Source: Burkholderia singularis (GTDB taxonomy: Bacteria > Pseudomonadota > Gammaproteobacteria > Burkholderiales > Burkholderiaceae). Taken from it: a stretch of 52,562 nucleotides of DNA. The translations under genes were made by a program, and so were the position numbers. Position 1 is the first letter of the stretch, and each line of letters starts with the position of its first letter. The DNA is taken from positions 1-52,562 of the forward strand of contig NZ_FXAN01000057.1 in assembly GCF_900176645.1 (NCBI RefSeq), written 5' to 3'. This document shows positions 38,085 through 46,758 of the stretch, piece by piece. A model generated the notes under the pieces. It was not told the DNA's origin. It saw nothing but the letters and a program-made list of their open reading frames with translations, and searched no databases.

Positions 38085-39467
38085 TCAATTGCGGTAGGCA
38101 GGCAGACGCACTATCATCCTGACGCCGCGATTGCCGGGCCCGGATTCAAGTGCGACCGTGCCGCCATGCGAATGCGCGATCTCGTCGACGATCGCGAGCC
38201 CCAGGCCCGTGCCCCCCTCGTCGCGCGCGACGCGGTAGAAACGCTCGAACACGTGCGGCCGCGCTTCGGCCGGAATGCCCGGCCCGTTGTCGGCAACGTC
38301 GAGCACGACCGATTCGCCGTCGCGGCGCGCGCTCACCGTCACGCAGCCGCCTTCGTGCGTGTAGCGCACCGCGTTGTCGACGAGGTTCATCAACAGCGCC
38401 GACAGCAACCTTTCGCTCCCCGCGACGTACAACCTGCCGTCGTCGAGCGCGGCGCCGAGATCGATGCGCCGCCGCTCGGCGAGCACGATTGCCTCTTCGA
38501 GCACGCCCGACACCACGGCCGCGACGTCGACGCGCGCGTTGAGCCGCGCGGGCGATGCCGCCTCGGCATGCGCGAGCAACAGCAGCTTGTCGGTCACGTC
38601 GGCCATCTTGCGGCTGCTGCGCTGCATCGACGCGACGAGCCCGACCAGCGCGGCCGGGTCGTGCTCGCGCTGCAACGCGCATTGGAGCTGCGTATCGATC
38701 ACCGCGATCGGCGTGCGCAACTGGTGTGCCGCGTCGGCGATGAAGCGCCGCTGCGTCGCCGCGTGCAGATTGAGCCGCGCAATGCATTGATTGATCGCAT
38801 CGACGATCGGCCGCAGCTCGAAATGCAAGCGCTCGGAGTGAATCGGCTCAAGCTCCATCGGCCCACGGTCCGCGACGTCGTTCTTCAGCTTGATCAACGG
38901 CCGCAGTTCGAACGTGAGCCCCAGATAGGCAAGCGCCATCGCAAGCGCAAGCATCGCCATGAGCTTCAGCAACTGCGGCCGCCAGATCGCGGCGAGCATC
39001 ATCCGGCGCGATTCCTGTGTCTTGCCGACGACCACCGTCACCGTTTCTGTACGGCCTTCGTTGTACAGCTCGCGCGTCGCCGCGACCGCGCGGATCGGCG
39101 CGCCGGCGAACGTCGTGTCGAACAGCGCCGGCTGCTCGCCGGGCACGGGCCGCGTGGCCGGCCAATCGAGCGCGGGATTGCCGGCGAGCAGGCGGCCGTC
39201 TTCCGTTCGGACCATGTAGTACACGTGATCGTGCGCCGGCGACTCGAACAGCTCCAGCGCGACGGGAGGCACGTCGACGACGAGCGCACCGTTCGCCCAT
39301 TCGACGTCTTCGACGATCGCGCGCGCCGACGCGACGAGCGCGCTGTCCTGCACCAGATCGGCGGTCGTGCGCGCGGTGCCATAAGCCATCGCGCCCGCGA
39401 TCGAGACGAAAACGGCGAGCGGCAGCAGCAGCCACCAGAGCAGCCGGCCGCGCAGGCTGTGCGACAT
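38085..39467 (-). CDS. TctE-like sensor histidine kinase
   Basis: A 460-residue membrane kinase. The N-terminal transmembrane segment is LLWWLLLPLAVFVSIAGAMAYG. A periplasmic sensing region of the two-component-sensor-kinase N-terminal (TctE) type follows, then a second membrane segment near MAMLALAMALAYLGLTF. The H box is FIADAAHQLRTPIAVI. The ATPase domain shows NLVDNAVRYTHEGG, DVADNGPGIP and GGTGLGLAIVDE. TctE proteins sense carboxylates. The ATG at 39467 follows GGAG; a TTG at 39482 is an alternative. Confidence 0.93.
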   Translation of the reverse strand: MSHSLRGRLLWWLLLPLAVFVSIAGAMAYGTARTTADLVQDSALVASARAIVEDVEWANGALVVDVPPVALELFESPAHDHVYYMVRTEDGRLLAGNPALDWPATRPVPGEQPALFDTTFAGAPIRAVAATRELYNEGRTETVTVVVGKTQESRRMMLAAIWRPQLLKLMAMLALAMALAYLGLTFELRPLIKLKNDVADRGPMELEPIHSERLHFELRPIVDAINQCIARLNLHAATQRRFIADAAHQLRTPIAVIDTQLQCALQREHDPAALVGLVASMQRSSRKMADVTDKLLLLAHAEAASPARLNARVDVAAVVSGVLEEAIVLAERRRIDLGAALDDGRLYVAGSERLLSALLMNLVDNAVRYTHEGGCVTVSARRDGESVVLDVADNGPGIPAEARPHVFERFYRVARDEGGTGLGLAIVDEIAHSHGGTVALESGPGNRGVRMIVRLPAYRN

Positions 39468-39544
39468 GCCCGGTATCTCCAAACCCTGAAGCGATACGGC
39501 GCGCCACGCGCCATATCGCCACGAATGTTGTTATGGTCTGAACT

Positions 39545-40402
39545 TCAGAACGACGCAGGCCGCCACTTCAAGAGCCGCTTCTCGAGCCGAGTCAGCAGGA
39601 AGTCGGCGGCAAGCGCCACGACGGCAAGCACGATCATCGCGGCAAACACGCCGCTCGCGTTGAACGCGCCCTGAGCCGTGGAGATTAGCAAACCGATACC
39701 CTGCTTGGAACCCAGAAATTCCCCAACTACCGCGCCGACGAGCGCGAAGCCGAAGCTCACGTGCAGGCTCGCCAAAATCCAGCTCAGCGCGGACGGAATC
39801 ACCACGGCGGTGGTGACCTGCCGGCGCGACGCGCCGAGGATCTGCGCGTTGGCGATCAAATAGCGGTCGGCCTCGCGCACGCCTTGAAACGCGTTACCGA
39901 ACACGACGAAGAACACCATGACGACGGCGAGCGCGATCTTCGACGCCATCCCAAGCCCCAGCGCGATCACGAACACCGAGCCGAGCACCACGCGCGGAAT
40001 CGAGTTCGCAATCTGGATGTAAAGGCCGAACACGTCGGCGAGCAGCTTGTTGCGGCCGAGCACGATCCCGCAGAACACACCGGCGACCGAGCCGATCAGA
40101 AAGCCCGCGATCGTCTCCTCAAGCGTCACCCAAACCTGCAACAGCAGCGGCCCCTGCGACGTGCCGTTGACGAACCAGTCCACAATCTGCGCGGCGATCA
40201 GCGACGGCATCGAGAAAAAGAACGGATCGATCCATTTGAGCCGCCCGGCCAATTCCCAGCCGCCCAATGCGGCGACGAGCACCGCGATGCGCAGCCCGAC
40301 GATCAGCATGCGCCGCTGGCGCAGCCGGCGCTGCGCGGCGCGCGATTCGTCTTCGAGCGACGGGGAGGGGCGAAGCGTCGGCGAAAGCGTCATGTCAGTC
40401 AT
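39545..40402 (-). CDS. ABC transporter permease (SsuC/TauC type)
   Basis: A permease of about 285 residues for the sulfonate/nitrate/taurine importer family. It has about six transmembrane segments, and the cytoplasmic coupling loop with the EAA-like sequence VREADRYLIANAQILGASRRQ. The ATG at 40402 has AAAGGA at good spacing; an ATG at 40420, directly after the ATPase stop, is also possible. It is the last gene of the binding protein-ATPase-permease operon. Confidence 0.9.
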   Translation of the reverse strand: MTDMTLSPTLRPSPSLEDESRAAQRRLRQRRMLIVGLRIAVLVAALGGWELAGRLKWIDPFFFSMPSLIAAQIVDWFVNGTSQGPLLLQVWVTLEETIAGFLIGSVAGVFCGIVLGRNKLLADVFGLYIQIANSIPRVVLGSVFVIALGLGMASKIALAVVMVFFVVFGNAFQGVREADRYLIANAQILGASRRQVTTAVVIPSALSWILASLHVSFGFALVGAVVGEFLGSKQGIGLLISTAQGAFNASGVFAAMIVLAVVALAADFLLTRLEKRLLKWRPASF

Positions 40403-40420
40403 GCTCCAATCCTTTGTCAT

Positions 40421-41218
40421 TCAGCCGATCTGCACTTCTTCGCGCAGGTCGTGCCAGATATCTTTCGAGATTTCGATGAAACGCGGCTCATAGCGCACCT
40501 CCGACGTGACCCGCGGACGTGGCAGATCGATGTCGTACACGCGCTTGAGCGTCGCCGGGCGCGACGTCAGCACGAACACGCGGTCGGCGAGGGCGATCGC
40601 CTCTTCGAGATCGTGCGTGACGAACACGACGGAGCCCTTGTTCGCCGACCAGAGCTGCAACAGCTCGTCCTGCATCAGCGTGCGCGTTTGCATGTCGAGC
40701 GCCGAGAACGGCTCGTCCATCAGCAGGATTTCCGGCTGATTGATGAACGTCTGCGCGAGCGCGACGCGCTTGCGCATCCCGCCCGAGAGCTGATGCGGGT
40801 AATGCTTCGCGAATTTGCCGAGCCCGACGCGGCGAATCCATTCTTCCGCGTCGGCATAGGCGGATGCCTTCGAGCGGCCGCGAAAGAGCGGGCCGGCCGC
40901 GACGTTGTCGAGCACGTTGCGCCACGGAAATACCGCGTCCGCCTGGAACACGAAGCCGATCCGCGGATCGATGCCGTCGACCGGCCGTCCCATCACGCGC
41001 ACCTCGCCCGAGACCGGTTTCAGGAGGCCCGTGATCAGATTGAGCGTCGTCGACTTGCCGCAGCCCGTCGGGCCGACGATCGCGACGAACTCGCCGCGCG
41101 CGACCGACATCGTGAAATCGCGCAGCGCGACGGTTGCGTGACCGTCCGCCGAGATGAAACGGCACGACACGTTGCGAAACTCGATCGCCGGCGCGTTCGC
41201 CGCATGAGGTTGATTCAT
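40421..41218 (-). CDS. ABC transporter ATP-binding protein (SsuB/TauB type)
   Basis: A 265-residue ATPase with Walker A GPTGCGKST, Q-loop FVFQADAVFPW, signature LSGGMRKRVALAQT, Walker B ILLMDEPFSALD and switch His in VFVTHDLEEA. The fold and neighbours match importers for sulfonates, nitrate, taurine or thiamine precursors. It is separated from the binding-protein gene by a gap with two strong dyads, which could lower its expression relative to the binding protein. Confidence 0.93.
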   Translation of the reverse strand: MNQPHAANAPAIEFRNVSCRFISADGHATVALRDFTMSVARGEFVAIVGPTGCGKSTTLNLITGLLKPVSGEVRVMGRPVDGIDPRIGFVFQADAVFPWRNVLDNVAAGPLFRGRSKASAYADAEEWIRRVGLGKFAKHYPHQLSGGMRKRVALAQTFINQPEILLMDEPFSALDMQTRTLMQDELLQLWSANKGSVVFVTHDLEEAIALADRVFVLTSRPATLKRVYDIDLPRPRVTSEVRYEPRFIEISKDIWHDLREEVQIG

Positions 41219-41238
41219 CGCTATCGTCCTGCATCAAA

Positions 41239-41264
41239 GCCGGCGCTGCGCGAACCGCGCCGGC
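41239..41264. repeat. GC-rich stem-loop between binding-protein and ATPase genes
   Basis: GCCGGCGC (41239-41246) and GCGCCGGC (41257-41264) can form an 8-bp stem with a 10-base loop, 21 bases before the ATPase start. Such intercistronic hairpins often stabilise the upstream message or attenuate transcription. Confidence 0.5.
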
Positions 41265-41275
41265 AGCTTGAAGTT

Positions 41276-41295
41276 CGGGCCGGCGCGCCGGCCCG
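41276..41295. repeat. Perfect 20-bp palindrome between binding-protein and ATPase genes
   Basis: CGGGCCGGCGCGCCGGCCCG is a perfect palindrome 20 bases after the binding-protein stop. There is no T tract. It may act as an RNA-end stabiliser, giving more binding protein than ATPase and permease. Confidence 0.6.
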
Positions 41296-41315
41296 CCGGA
41301 TCATGTTCGCCGCGC

Positions 41316-42347
41316 TCACTTCGCGCTGACGAACTCGTTCGTATACGTCTTCGACAGATCGATATGCTTGCCCTTCACCGACGGGTTGAACGCGGACAGC
41401 ACCTTCAATACCGTCGCCGGACCATCCGCGGGCATCTTGCCGTCGGCCGTGTACATCGGCAGCGACGCCTTCAGCGCGTTCACGTAGAGCGCCTTGTCCT
41501 TCTGATAATCGGCGGGCATCTTCGCGGCGATCTCGTCCGCGCTGTGCGAGTGAATGAATTGCATTGTCTTCGCGAACGCGTGCGCGAGCTTCGTCGCCTG
41601 CGCCTTGTGCGTGTCGGCCCACGCGGACTGCACGTACAGGCTGGACGCCGGATACGTACCGCCGAGCGCCGCACGCGTGCCGTCGAGCGTGCGCATGTCG
41701 ACGAGCACCTTCGCATCGCCCGCTTTTTCGAGCGCGGACACCGTGGGCTCGGTCGTCATCCCCGCATCGATGCGCCCTTGCTTGATCGCCGCAATGAAGC
41801 TCGCGTCGGCGCCGACGGGCAGCATCGTGTATTGGTTCGACGCGATTCCTTTCTGTTGCGCGAGGTACTGCGTGAGAAAGCTCGTCGACGAACCGAGGCC
41901 CGTCACGCCGAGCGTCTTGCCCTTCACGTCGGCCATCGATTTGATCGAATCCGCCGCCTTCGTCGCGACCATCTCGACTTCTCCCGGCACTTGCCCGAAC
42001 ACGACGATCGCCTTCACGTCCTTGCCCTTGCTTTGCAGATCGATCGTATGGTCGTAGAAGCCGACGACCGCCTGCACCGCGCCCGCGAGCAATTCGTTCT
42101 CCGCATCGACGCCCGCCGGCTGCGACAGCAGCTCGACATCGAGCCCTTGCTCCTTGAAGTAGCCGAGTTCCTGCGTGAGGCGCGCAGGCAGGTAGATCAA
42201 TTTCGTGATGCCGCCCACCATGATCGTGATCTTGCCGCCGTCGTCGGCGGCAAGGGCGGCGGAAGAAGCGAGGCCTGCGCCCAGGCCGACCGCGAGCGCG
42301 GCGAGGCTGAACGCGCTGAACGCACGAGCACGAAGAGGAAAGCGCAT
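41316..42347 (-). CDS. Periplasmic substrate-binding protein of ABC importer (NMT1/TauA-SsuA type)
   Basis: A 343-residue exported protein. The signal peptide is MRFPLRARAFSAF followed by a hydrophobic stretch ending SSAALAAD. The mature part begins GGKITIMVGGITKLIYLPARL and has the NMT1/SsuA pattern with VKGKTLGVTGLGSSTSFLTQYL. The ATG at 42347 follows GGAG. Family members bind sulfonates, nitrate, taurine or pyrimidines; the ligand cannot be read from sequence. The minus-strand TATACT at 42411-42406 could be its -10 box, without a good -35, suggesting activator control, perhaps by the adjacent two-component system. Confidence 0.9.
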   Translation of the reverse strand: MRFPLRARAFSAFSLAALAVGLGAGLASSAALAADDGGKITIMVGGITKLIYLPARLTQELGYFKEQGLDVELLSQPAGVDAENELLAGAVQAVVGFYDHTIDLQSKGKDVKAIVVFGQVPGEVEMVATKAADSIKSMADVKGKTLGVTGLGSSTSFLTQYLAQQKGIASNQYTMLPVGADASFIAAIKQGRIDAGMTTEPTVSALEKAGDAKVLVDMRTLDGTRAALGGTYPASSLYVQSAWADTHKAQATKLAHAFAKTMQFIHSHSADEIAAKMPADYQKDKALYVNALKASLPMYTADGKMPADGPATVLKVLSAFNPSVKGKHIDLSKTYTNEFVSAK

Positions 42348-42560
42348 CGGGAGTCTCCAATGTTGTCTGTTTGTGGCGAGCGACGCGTGGCGCATCGTCG
42401 GGACGAGTATAGGAAGCCGAAGCCTTCCGCGAGCTTTCGCGGCAGTTGCTTTCTCTTAGGGGTTTTCCAGCAAGACGGGGGCGGGGTAGACGCGGGTTCG
42501 AATCGGATGCGGGCAGGGAGACGAGCCGCACGAACCGCCGGTCGGAGGGCGCTTCAATGA

Positions 42561-42599
42561 AAAAAACGCGCGGGGCGCGTCACCACGCCCCGCGCGTTT
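42561..42599 (-). terminator. Strong terminator after the carboxypeptidase gene
   Basis: A 14-bp perfect stem (42564-42577 with 42586-42599) has an 8-base loop. Reading the minus strand it ends in TTTTTT, 16 bases past the stop of the S10 gene. Confidence 0.88.
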
Positions 42600-42614
42600 C
42601 ACGTATCGCGATGC

Positions 42615-44495
42615 TTACTTCATCGACGCCACGGAGGTCTTCACCGCCTTGTCGTAGAAAGTGGACAGCGCATTACGCAGCAACTTCCGGGTCGGATCGT
42701 CCGCATAACCCATATGGCCGGCCGGATAGAGAATCCGCGTATACATCTGGGCCATCTGCTGCGTCGGAACCGCCTGCGCGACCGATTGCATGTCCCAATC
42801 GACCTGGGCCGCCGGCACGACGGAATCGTAATAGCCCGCCGACGTCAGCACCTGCATGTGCGGGTTGATCATCATTTCGTCCGCGATGAAGATCGTCGCA
42901 TCCGGGAATGCCAGCTTCGAGCCGTCCGGATAGGTCGTATTGTGATCCCACGCATCGGCGATCGTGCCCGTCAGGCCGTGGTACAGCGACGGCGTCTGAT
43001 ACTTCAGCGTGTTATACGCATACGACGCGAAGATCGGGGTATACGCGGCCAGATCGTTGAGCGACGGATCGTAGGTCAAATAGCTGTTCGGCATCGGGAA
43101 GACCTTCGCGAGATTGCCCGCCAGCTGTTTGCGCAGATCGTAGTATCCCAACGTTTGGCCGGCAATCATGCCGGTGGCATCCAGCCAGCCGGTAACCGCC
43201 GCGAGCACGTCGGTAGCCGAGCTGACTGGCGTGTCGCCCTGGGTCGCGTTGTTGTAGATGACAGGCGTGTTGCCCGTCAGCGCCTGCAAGCGTGCGACCA
43301 GCGTGCCCGCCTTCGCGTACTGCGCGGCAGTGGGCACCGAGTTGTACGGATTGGGCGTGACCGAGCGCAGATCGTTGAACGTGAAGTTCTCGGATGCCTG
43401 GAACAGATCGGCCTCACTGAGCTGCGCCAGCGAAGGATCGGTGATCTTGCCGTAGTACTTGGCCGCCATCGTGATCGTCGGCAGCAAGAACGGCGGCAGC
43501 GGATCGCGGCGAGCCGGCTCGCCTTCATAGAAATTCAGCGCCGGCGCCTGCATCATCAGCCCGCTCAACTTGATTCCGTACTGATCCTGCAATGCATACG
43601 ACAAAATGCCCGCGCGCGGGCCGCCGTAAGATTCGCCGTACACCATCAGCGGCGAGTTGCCCCGGTTGTTCGTGATCATGTAGCGGTTGATGAAGCCCGC
43701 CATGATATTGACGTCCGGGTTGACGCCCCAGAAATCCTGGTTCTTGCTGGGCGCGATGGCCTCCGAATAGCCCGTGCCGACCGGATCGACGAAGATCAGA
43801 TCGCTCTTGTCCAGCAAGGTCTGCGGATTTTCGCCGAGCGTCACGTCGTTCGGCCCCGATACCGTCGAGCCCTGCGCCGTGAAGACGCGCATCGGGCCGA
43901 ACGAACCCATGTGCAGGAACGACGAAGGCGAGCCGGGGCCGCCGTTGAAAAACACCGTCACTGGCCGGCGTGTCGTGTTCTGGTTGTCGAGCGTGTACGC
44001 GGTATAGAAGATCGACGCCTGCGCGGCGTTGGTATTCGGGTCGCGCACGATCAGGTGGCCCGCTGTCGCCGTATAGGTCATGTTGACGCCGTTGAGTTTG
44101 ATGCGGTGATGCGTAACGGCAGCGGCCTCGGTGGCCGTGGGCAGCGACGCGGTCGGGCTCGCGTCGTAAAGCGTGTTGTCGACGTAGGGCTGATCGGCCG
44201 GAAGCGGCGTCAGCGCCTGCTGCGTCGCTTGGTTGCCCTGGTTGCCTTGGCTGTTCTGGTCGACCTGGACCGTGGCCGACGTAACCTCCGGCGCGATAGG
44301 CTTGGGCGCGGACGACGCGCCGGACGCCGTGGCGGAACTGGTCACGCCCGCCGACGAGCCAGGCGACGAACCGTCTCCGCCGCACGCGCTCAATAGGAAG
44401 AGGGCCGCAACCGAGGACAGCACCGCCGCGCGCCCCGGCAGGGCAAATGGCGCGTTCCGTCGTTTTGACGTGCCGATCGATACAAACGATGTCAT
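42615..44495 (-). CDS. S10-family serine carboxypeptidase-like lipoprotein
   Basis: A 626-residue exported lipoprotein. The signal ends with lipobox LLSAC at about residues 34-38, followed by a Ser/Gly/Ala-rich tether. The enzyme domain shows the oxyanion and substrate-carboxylate region VTVFFNGGPGSPSSFLHMGSFGP, the nucleophile in VYGESYGGPRAG, and the Asp and His of the triad in SAGYYDSVVP and LYPAGHMGYAD. S10 enzymes remove C-terminal residues from peptides and are best known from eukaryotes and acid-active bacterial secreted enzymes. It is transcribed alone with a strong terminator. Confidence 0.9.
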   Translation of the reverse strand: MTSFVSIGTSKRRNAPFALPGRAAVLSSVAALFLLSACGGDGSSPGSSAGVTSSATASGASSAPKPIAPEVTSATVQVDQNSQGNQGNQATQQALTPLPADQPYVDNTLYDASPTASLPTATEAAAVTHHRIKLNGVNMTYTATAGHLIVRDPNTNAAQASIFYTAYTLDNQNTTRRPVTVFFNGGPGSPSSFLHMGSFGPMRVFTAQGSTVSGPNDVTLGENPQTLLDKSDLIFVDPVGTGYSEAIAPSKNQDFWGVNPDVNIMAGFINRYMITNNRGNSPLMVYGESYGGPRAGILSYALQDQYGIKLSGLMMQAPALNFYEGEPARRDPLPPFLLPTITMAAKYYGKITDPSLAQLSEADLFQASENFTFNDLRSVTPNPYNSVPTAAQYAKAGTLVARLQALTGNTPVIYNNATQGDTPVSSATDVLAAVTGWLDATGMIAGQTLGYYDLRKQLAGNLAKVFPMPNSYLTYDPSLNDLAAYTPIFASYAYNTLKYQTPSLYHGLTGTIADAWDHNTTYPDGSKLAFPDATIFIADEMMINPHMQVLTSAGYYDSVVPAAQVDWDMQSVAQAVPTQQMAQMYTRILYPAGHMGYADDPTRKLLRNALSTFYDKAVKTSVASMK

Positions 44496-45270
44496 TTTCG
44501 AATACCCCTGTATAAAAACAACTCACGGACAACGCTCCGCCGAGGGCGGATTGCCCCAAGCCGGATGACTGGCCTGCCGTCGAGTTGTCAGTTTTTGACT
44601 GAAACAATTGGTTCGAATTAATTCGAAGCATCCATCTATATTGGGATTTTCCGTCTCCTCCTATTTTGAAATCATCGATGAATCGCCGAGCGCCGGAAAT
44701 CGAGAAGCCGTTATCCCGATATCCATACCCAATCTCTAAATTGATTTCACTTTAATCGGCATCGCGCAAATCGATTCGCCGGCCTTTCTTTCATTACGCA
44801 TACAACCAAACGCAATGTCCGCGGGCTCGCCGGCGCACTGCCCGTGGATTGGATTCCGAAAAACCTGTTATTCGGTCAGCCGAATTCGACTGAACCCCAT
44901 CTCGAAATGATTTAGATGGCGCAAAGCCGGTTCCTTTGCAATATAGCGCAATGAAGCGTAAGGAGGCGCCAACCGGCACGCAAGCGATATTCAACATACT
45001 CAGTATGTGAGATTTCCAACAATTTTTTTTGAGATTTCTTGAAAATACCCTGTAAATTTTATCGTCGATTTGCGCATATCGGCGGTGTTTGCAATAACGA
45101 TTTACCCGCATCACGAATATGAAAGGCAATCGGCCGCGCATAAGCGGGATATTGTCGAAACAACGAAACCGGAAAAACTAAACATTCCGATGGCTTTCTT
45201 TATTATTTCTTTTTCCTATCGATTTTCGGGGCTGCCGGACGGCGGCGCCCGGCAGCCGATCGACGACGCT
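44496..45270. other. AT-rich gene-free interval
   Basis: About 775 bases of lower GC between the carboxypeptidase start and the end of the DUF2938 gene. A 115-residue minus-strand frame at 44794-45141 has no recognisable domain or good ribosome site. The interval holds the carboxypeptidase promoter somewhere in its first part and the dyad at 44994-45008. I see nothing else I can name. Confidence 0.6.
44994..45008. promoter_or_regulatory. Perfect dyad in the AT-rich interval
   Basis: ACATACT, C, AGTATGT: 7-base perfect arms around one base. The form resembles an operator of the TetR or similar family, but no regulator gene lies beside it. Confidence 0.35.
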
Positions 45271-45801
45271 CTAACAAACCTGCCGCCACTCCAGTACATG
45301 CGTCGCGCTGATCGCGCAGCCGGTCAAATAAAAGCCGACACCCAAAACACCATGCGTCATGAGGCTGTGCAAGCGCGCCAGCGCCGGGCGCGGCGTGCGG
45401 CTCGCGGCAACGCCCGCGCCCATGCCCGGCTGCATCACGAAAAACGGCGCGGCGATGCTGCCGATGCCGACGATCAGCGCCGGCGCGAGCGTCGGCCGGC
45501 ACACCCAGCCGAGCCCCCAGCCAGCCAGCAGCACGGCCGCGAACCCGATGCCGATCAGATAATGGGCGAGCCAGCCGATCGCCCGCTCGCACCGCACGCG
45601 CGGCGATAAGGCAATCGCATCATGAAAGAAGCGGCCGCGTGCCACATGCGCGAGCCAGCGGCCCACCAGGCCGTAATCCAACGGCACGACGCCGAACCAG
45701 CGCCGGCGCACGATGGCCCACACGTCCGTTGCCGCCGTCGCGCCGGTGCCGATCAGCAGCGCGCCGGCCGAATAAGCCGCGATATCAGCCAGCGCGCCCA
45801 T
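45271..45801 (-). CDS. DUF2938-family membrane protein
   Basis: A 176-residue inner-membrane protein with about four hydrophobic segments (IAAYSAGALLIGTGATAATDVW, then LIGIGFAAVLLAGWGLGW, then ALIVGIGSIAAPFFVMQPGMG, then LMTHGVLGVGFYLTGCAI). The pattern FVMQPGMGAGVAASRTP and the DVWAIVRRRWFG segment are typical of DUF2938. The start at 45801 overlaps the methyltransferase 3' end by 17 bases, so translation is coupled. Function unknown; the family often neighbours MerR- or AraC-type regulators. Confidence 0.85.
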   Translation of the reverse strand: MGALADIAAYSAGALLIGTGATAATDVWAIVRRRWFGVVPLDYGLVGRWLAHVARGRFFHDAIALSPRVRCERAIGWLAHYLIGIGFAAVLLAGWGLGWVCRPTLAPALIVGIGSIAAPFFVMQPGMGAGVAASRTPRPALARLHSLMTHGVLGVGFYLTGCAISATHVLEWRQVC

Positions 45802-46684
45802 CGGCCGCCTCCTGCGCCTGCGTCGACGTGGGCGCCGCCCGTGCGCTGACCAGCCAGCACGCGGCGGTAAAACGGACCTCGGCTTGATGGACGAACGGCT
45901 CGAACGCATCGCGAACGGCAACGGCCACCCGCCTTCGCGTGAGTTCGTCCGCATCCTTCAGCGCGAGGGCAACCGGCCCGATTCGGCTCAAATAATCGGC
46001 GAGATCTTTTTCGGCGAACGAGCAGCCGGCATCGAGCGGCCGCACGTCGATCGAGGTCCAGCCGCCCGCTTTCAGCGTCGACGCAATCAGGCCAGGTTCG
46101 GCAAAGAAGAACGGCCCCGGCGCGCCCGGCCGGCGCACCGGCAAATCCGGCAGCAGCGCAGCGGCAGCCCGTTCGGCCGTCGTCATGAACGGATTGTCGG
46201 CGGGATCGCGCCACGCCACGAACCAAAGCACGGCATCGTCCGTGGCCGCGCGCCGAAGATTCGCGAACGCCTGCGCCGGATCGTCGAAAAACATCACGCC
46301 GAAGCGCGAAATGATTGTGTCGAAGCGGGCGGACGCGAACGCGTGGGTCTGCGCATCGGCGCAAACGAAGCTTGCACGCGCGCCTTCGCGCTTGGCGCGG
46401 GCACAGGCGGCAACGATCATCGGCACCGACACGTCGATGCCAACGCAGCTCCCCGCGTCGCCCAACCGGCGCGCGACGGCAAGCGTCGTGCCGCCGGTGC
46501 CGCAGCCGACGTCGAGCACCCGGCGCGCACCGCTCACGCGCACTGCGTCGACGAGCAACGCCTCGAGCGGCGCGAACATCTGGTCGAGCACCGCCTGCGT
46601 GTCGACCCATGCACGTCCGGTGCGACCGTTCCAGAGCACGCGTTGCTCGTTTGGCCGCGAAGCGGCCGGTTGCGCGACAGTCAT
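45785..46684 (-). CDS. Class I SAM-dependent methyltransferase
   Basis: A 299-residue enzyme with the Rossmann-like AdoMet site: VLDVGCGTGGTTLAVA (motif I), CVGIDVSVPMI (motif II), SFVCADAQTHAF and FDTIISRFGVMFFDDP. This is the UbiE/ArsM-like small-molecule methyltransferase pattern, but no arsenic-type cysteine set is evident. It is read divergently from the MerR gene with a shared palindrome between them, and followed by DUF2938. A substrate of a stress or drug response is possible. Confidence 0.88.
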   Translation of the reverse strand: MTVAQPAASRPNEQRVLWNGRTGRAWVDTQAVLDQMFAPLEALLVDAVRVSGARRVLDVGCGTGGTTLAVARRLGDAGSCVGIDVSVPMIVAACARAKREGARASFVCADAQTHAFASARFDTIISRFGVMFFDDPAQAFANLRRAATDDAVLWFVAWRDPADNPFMTTAERAAAALLPDLPVRRPGAPGPFFFAEPGLIASTLKAGGWTSIDVRPLDAGCSFAEKDLADYLSRIGPVALALKDADELTRRRVAVAVRDAFEPFVHQAEVRFTAACWLVSARAAPTSTQAQEAADGRAG

Positions 46685-46723
46685 GATGCTTTCCCGTGTA
46701 TGCCATCAAGAGGCGGAAGCTAC

Positions 46724-46754
46724 ACTGTGCCAATTCAAGTTAACTTGAGGTCAA
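46724..46754 (-). promoter_or_regulatory. MerR-type promoter with SoxR-box-like palindrome
   Basis: On the minus strand, TTGACC (46754-46749) is followed by the palindrome TCAAGTTAACTTGA (46748-46735). A weak -10 (CACAGT, 46729-46724) follows at the 19-base spacing typical of MerR-activated promoters. The palindrome equals the core of the E. coli soxS SoxR box. It should control the methyltransferase-DUF2938 genes and perhaps the divergent MerR gene. Confidence 0.7.
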
Positions 46755-46758
46755 GCCC

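Noticed and set aside
44794..45141. A 115-residue minus-strand open frame in the AT-rich gap
   Set aside because: No domain, signal peptide or convincing ribosome site; composition follows the surrounding non-coding DNA.
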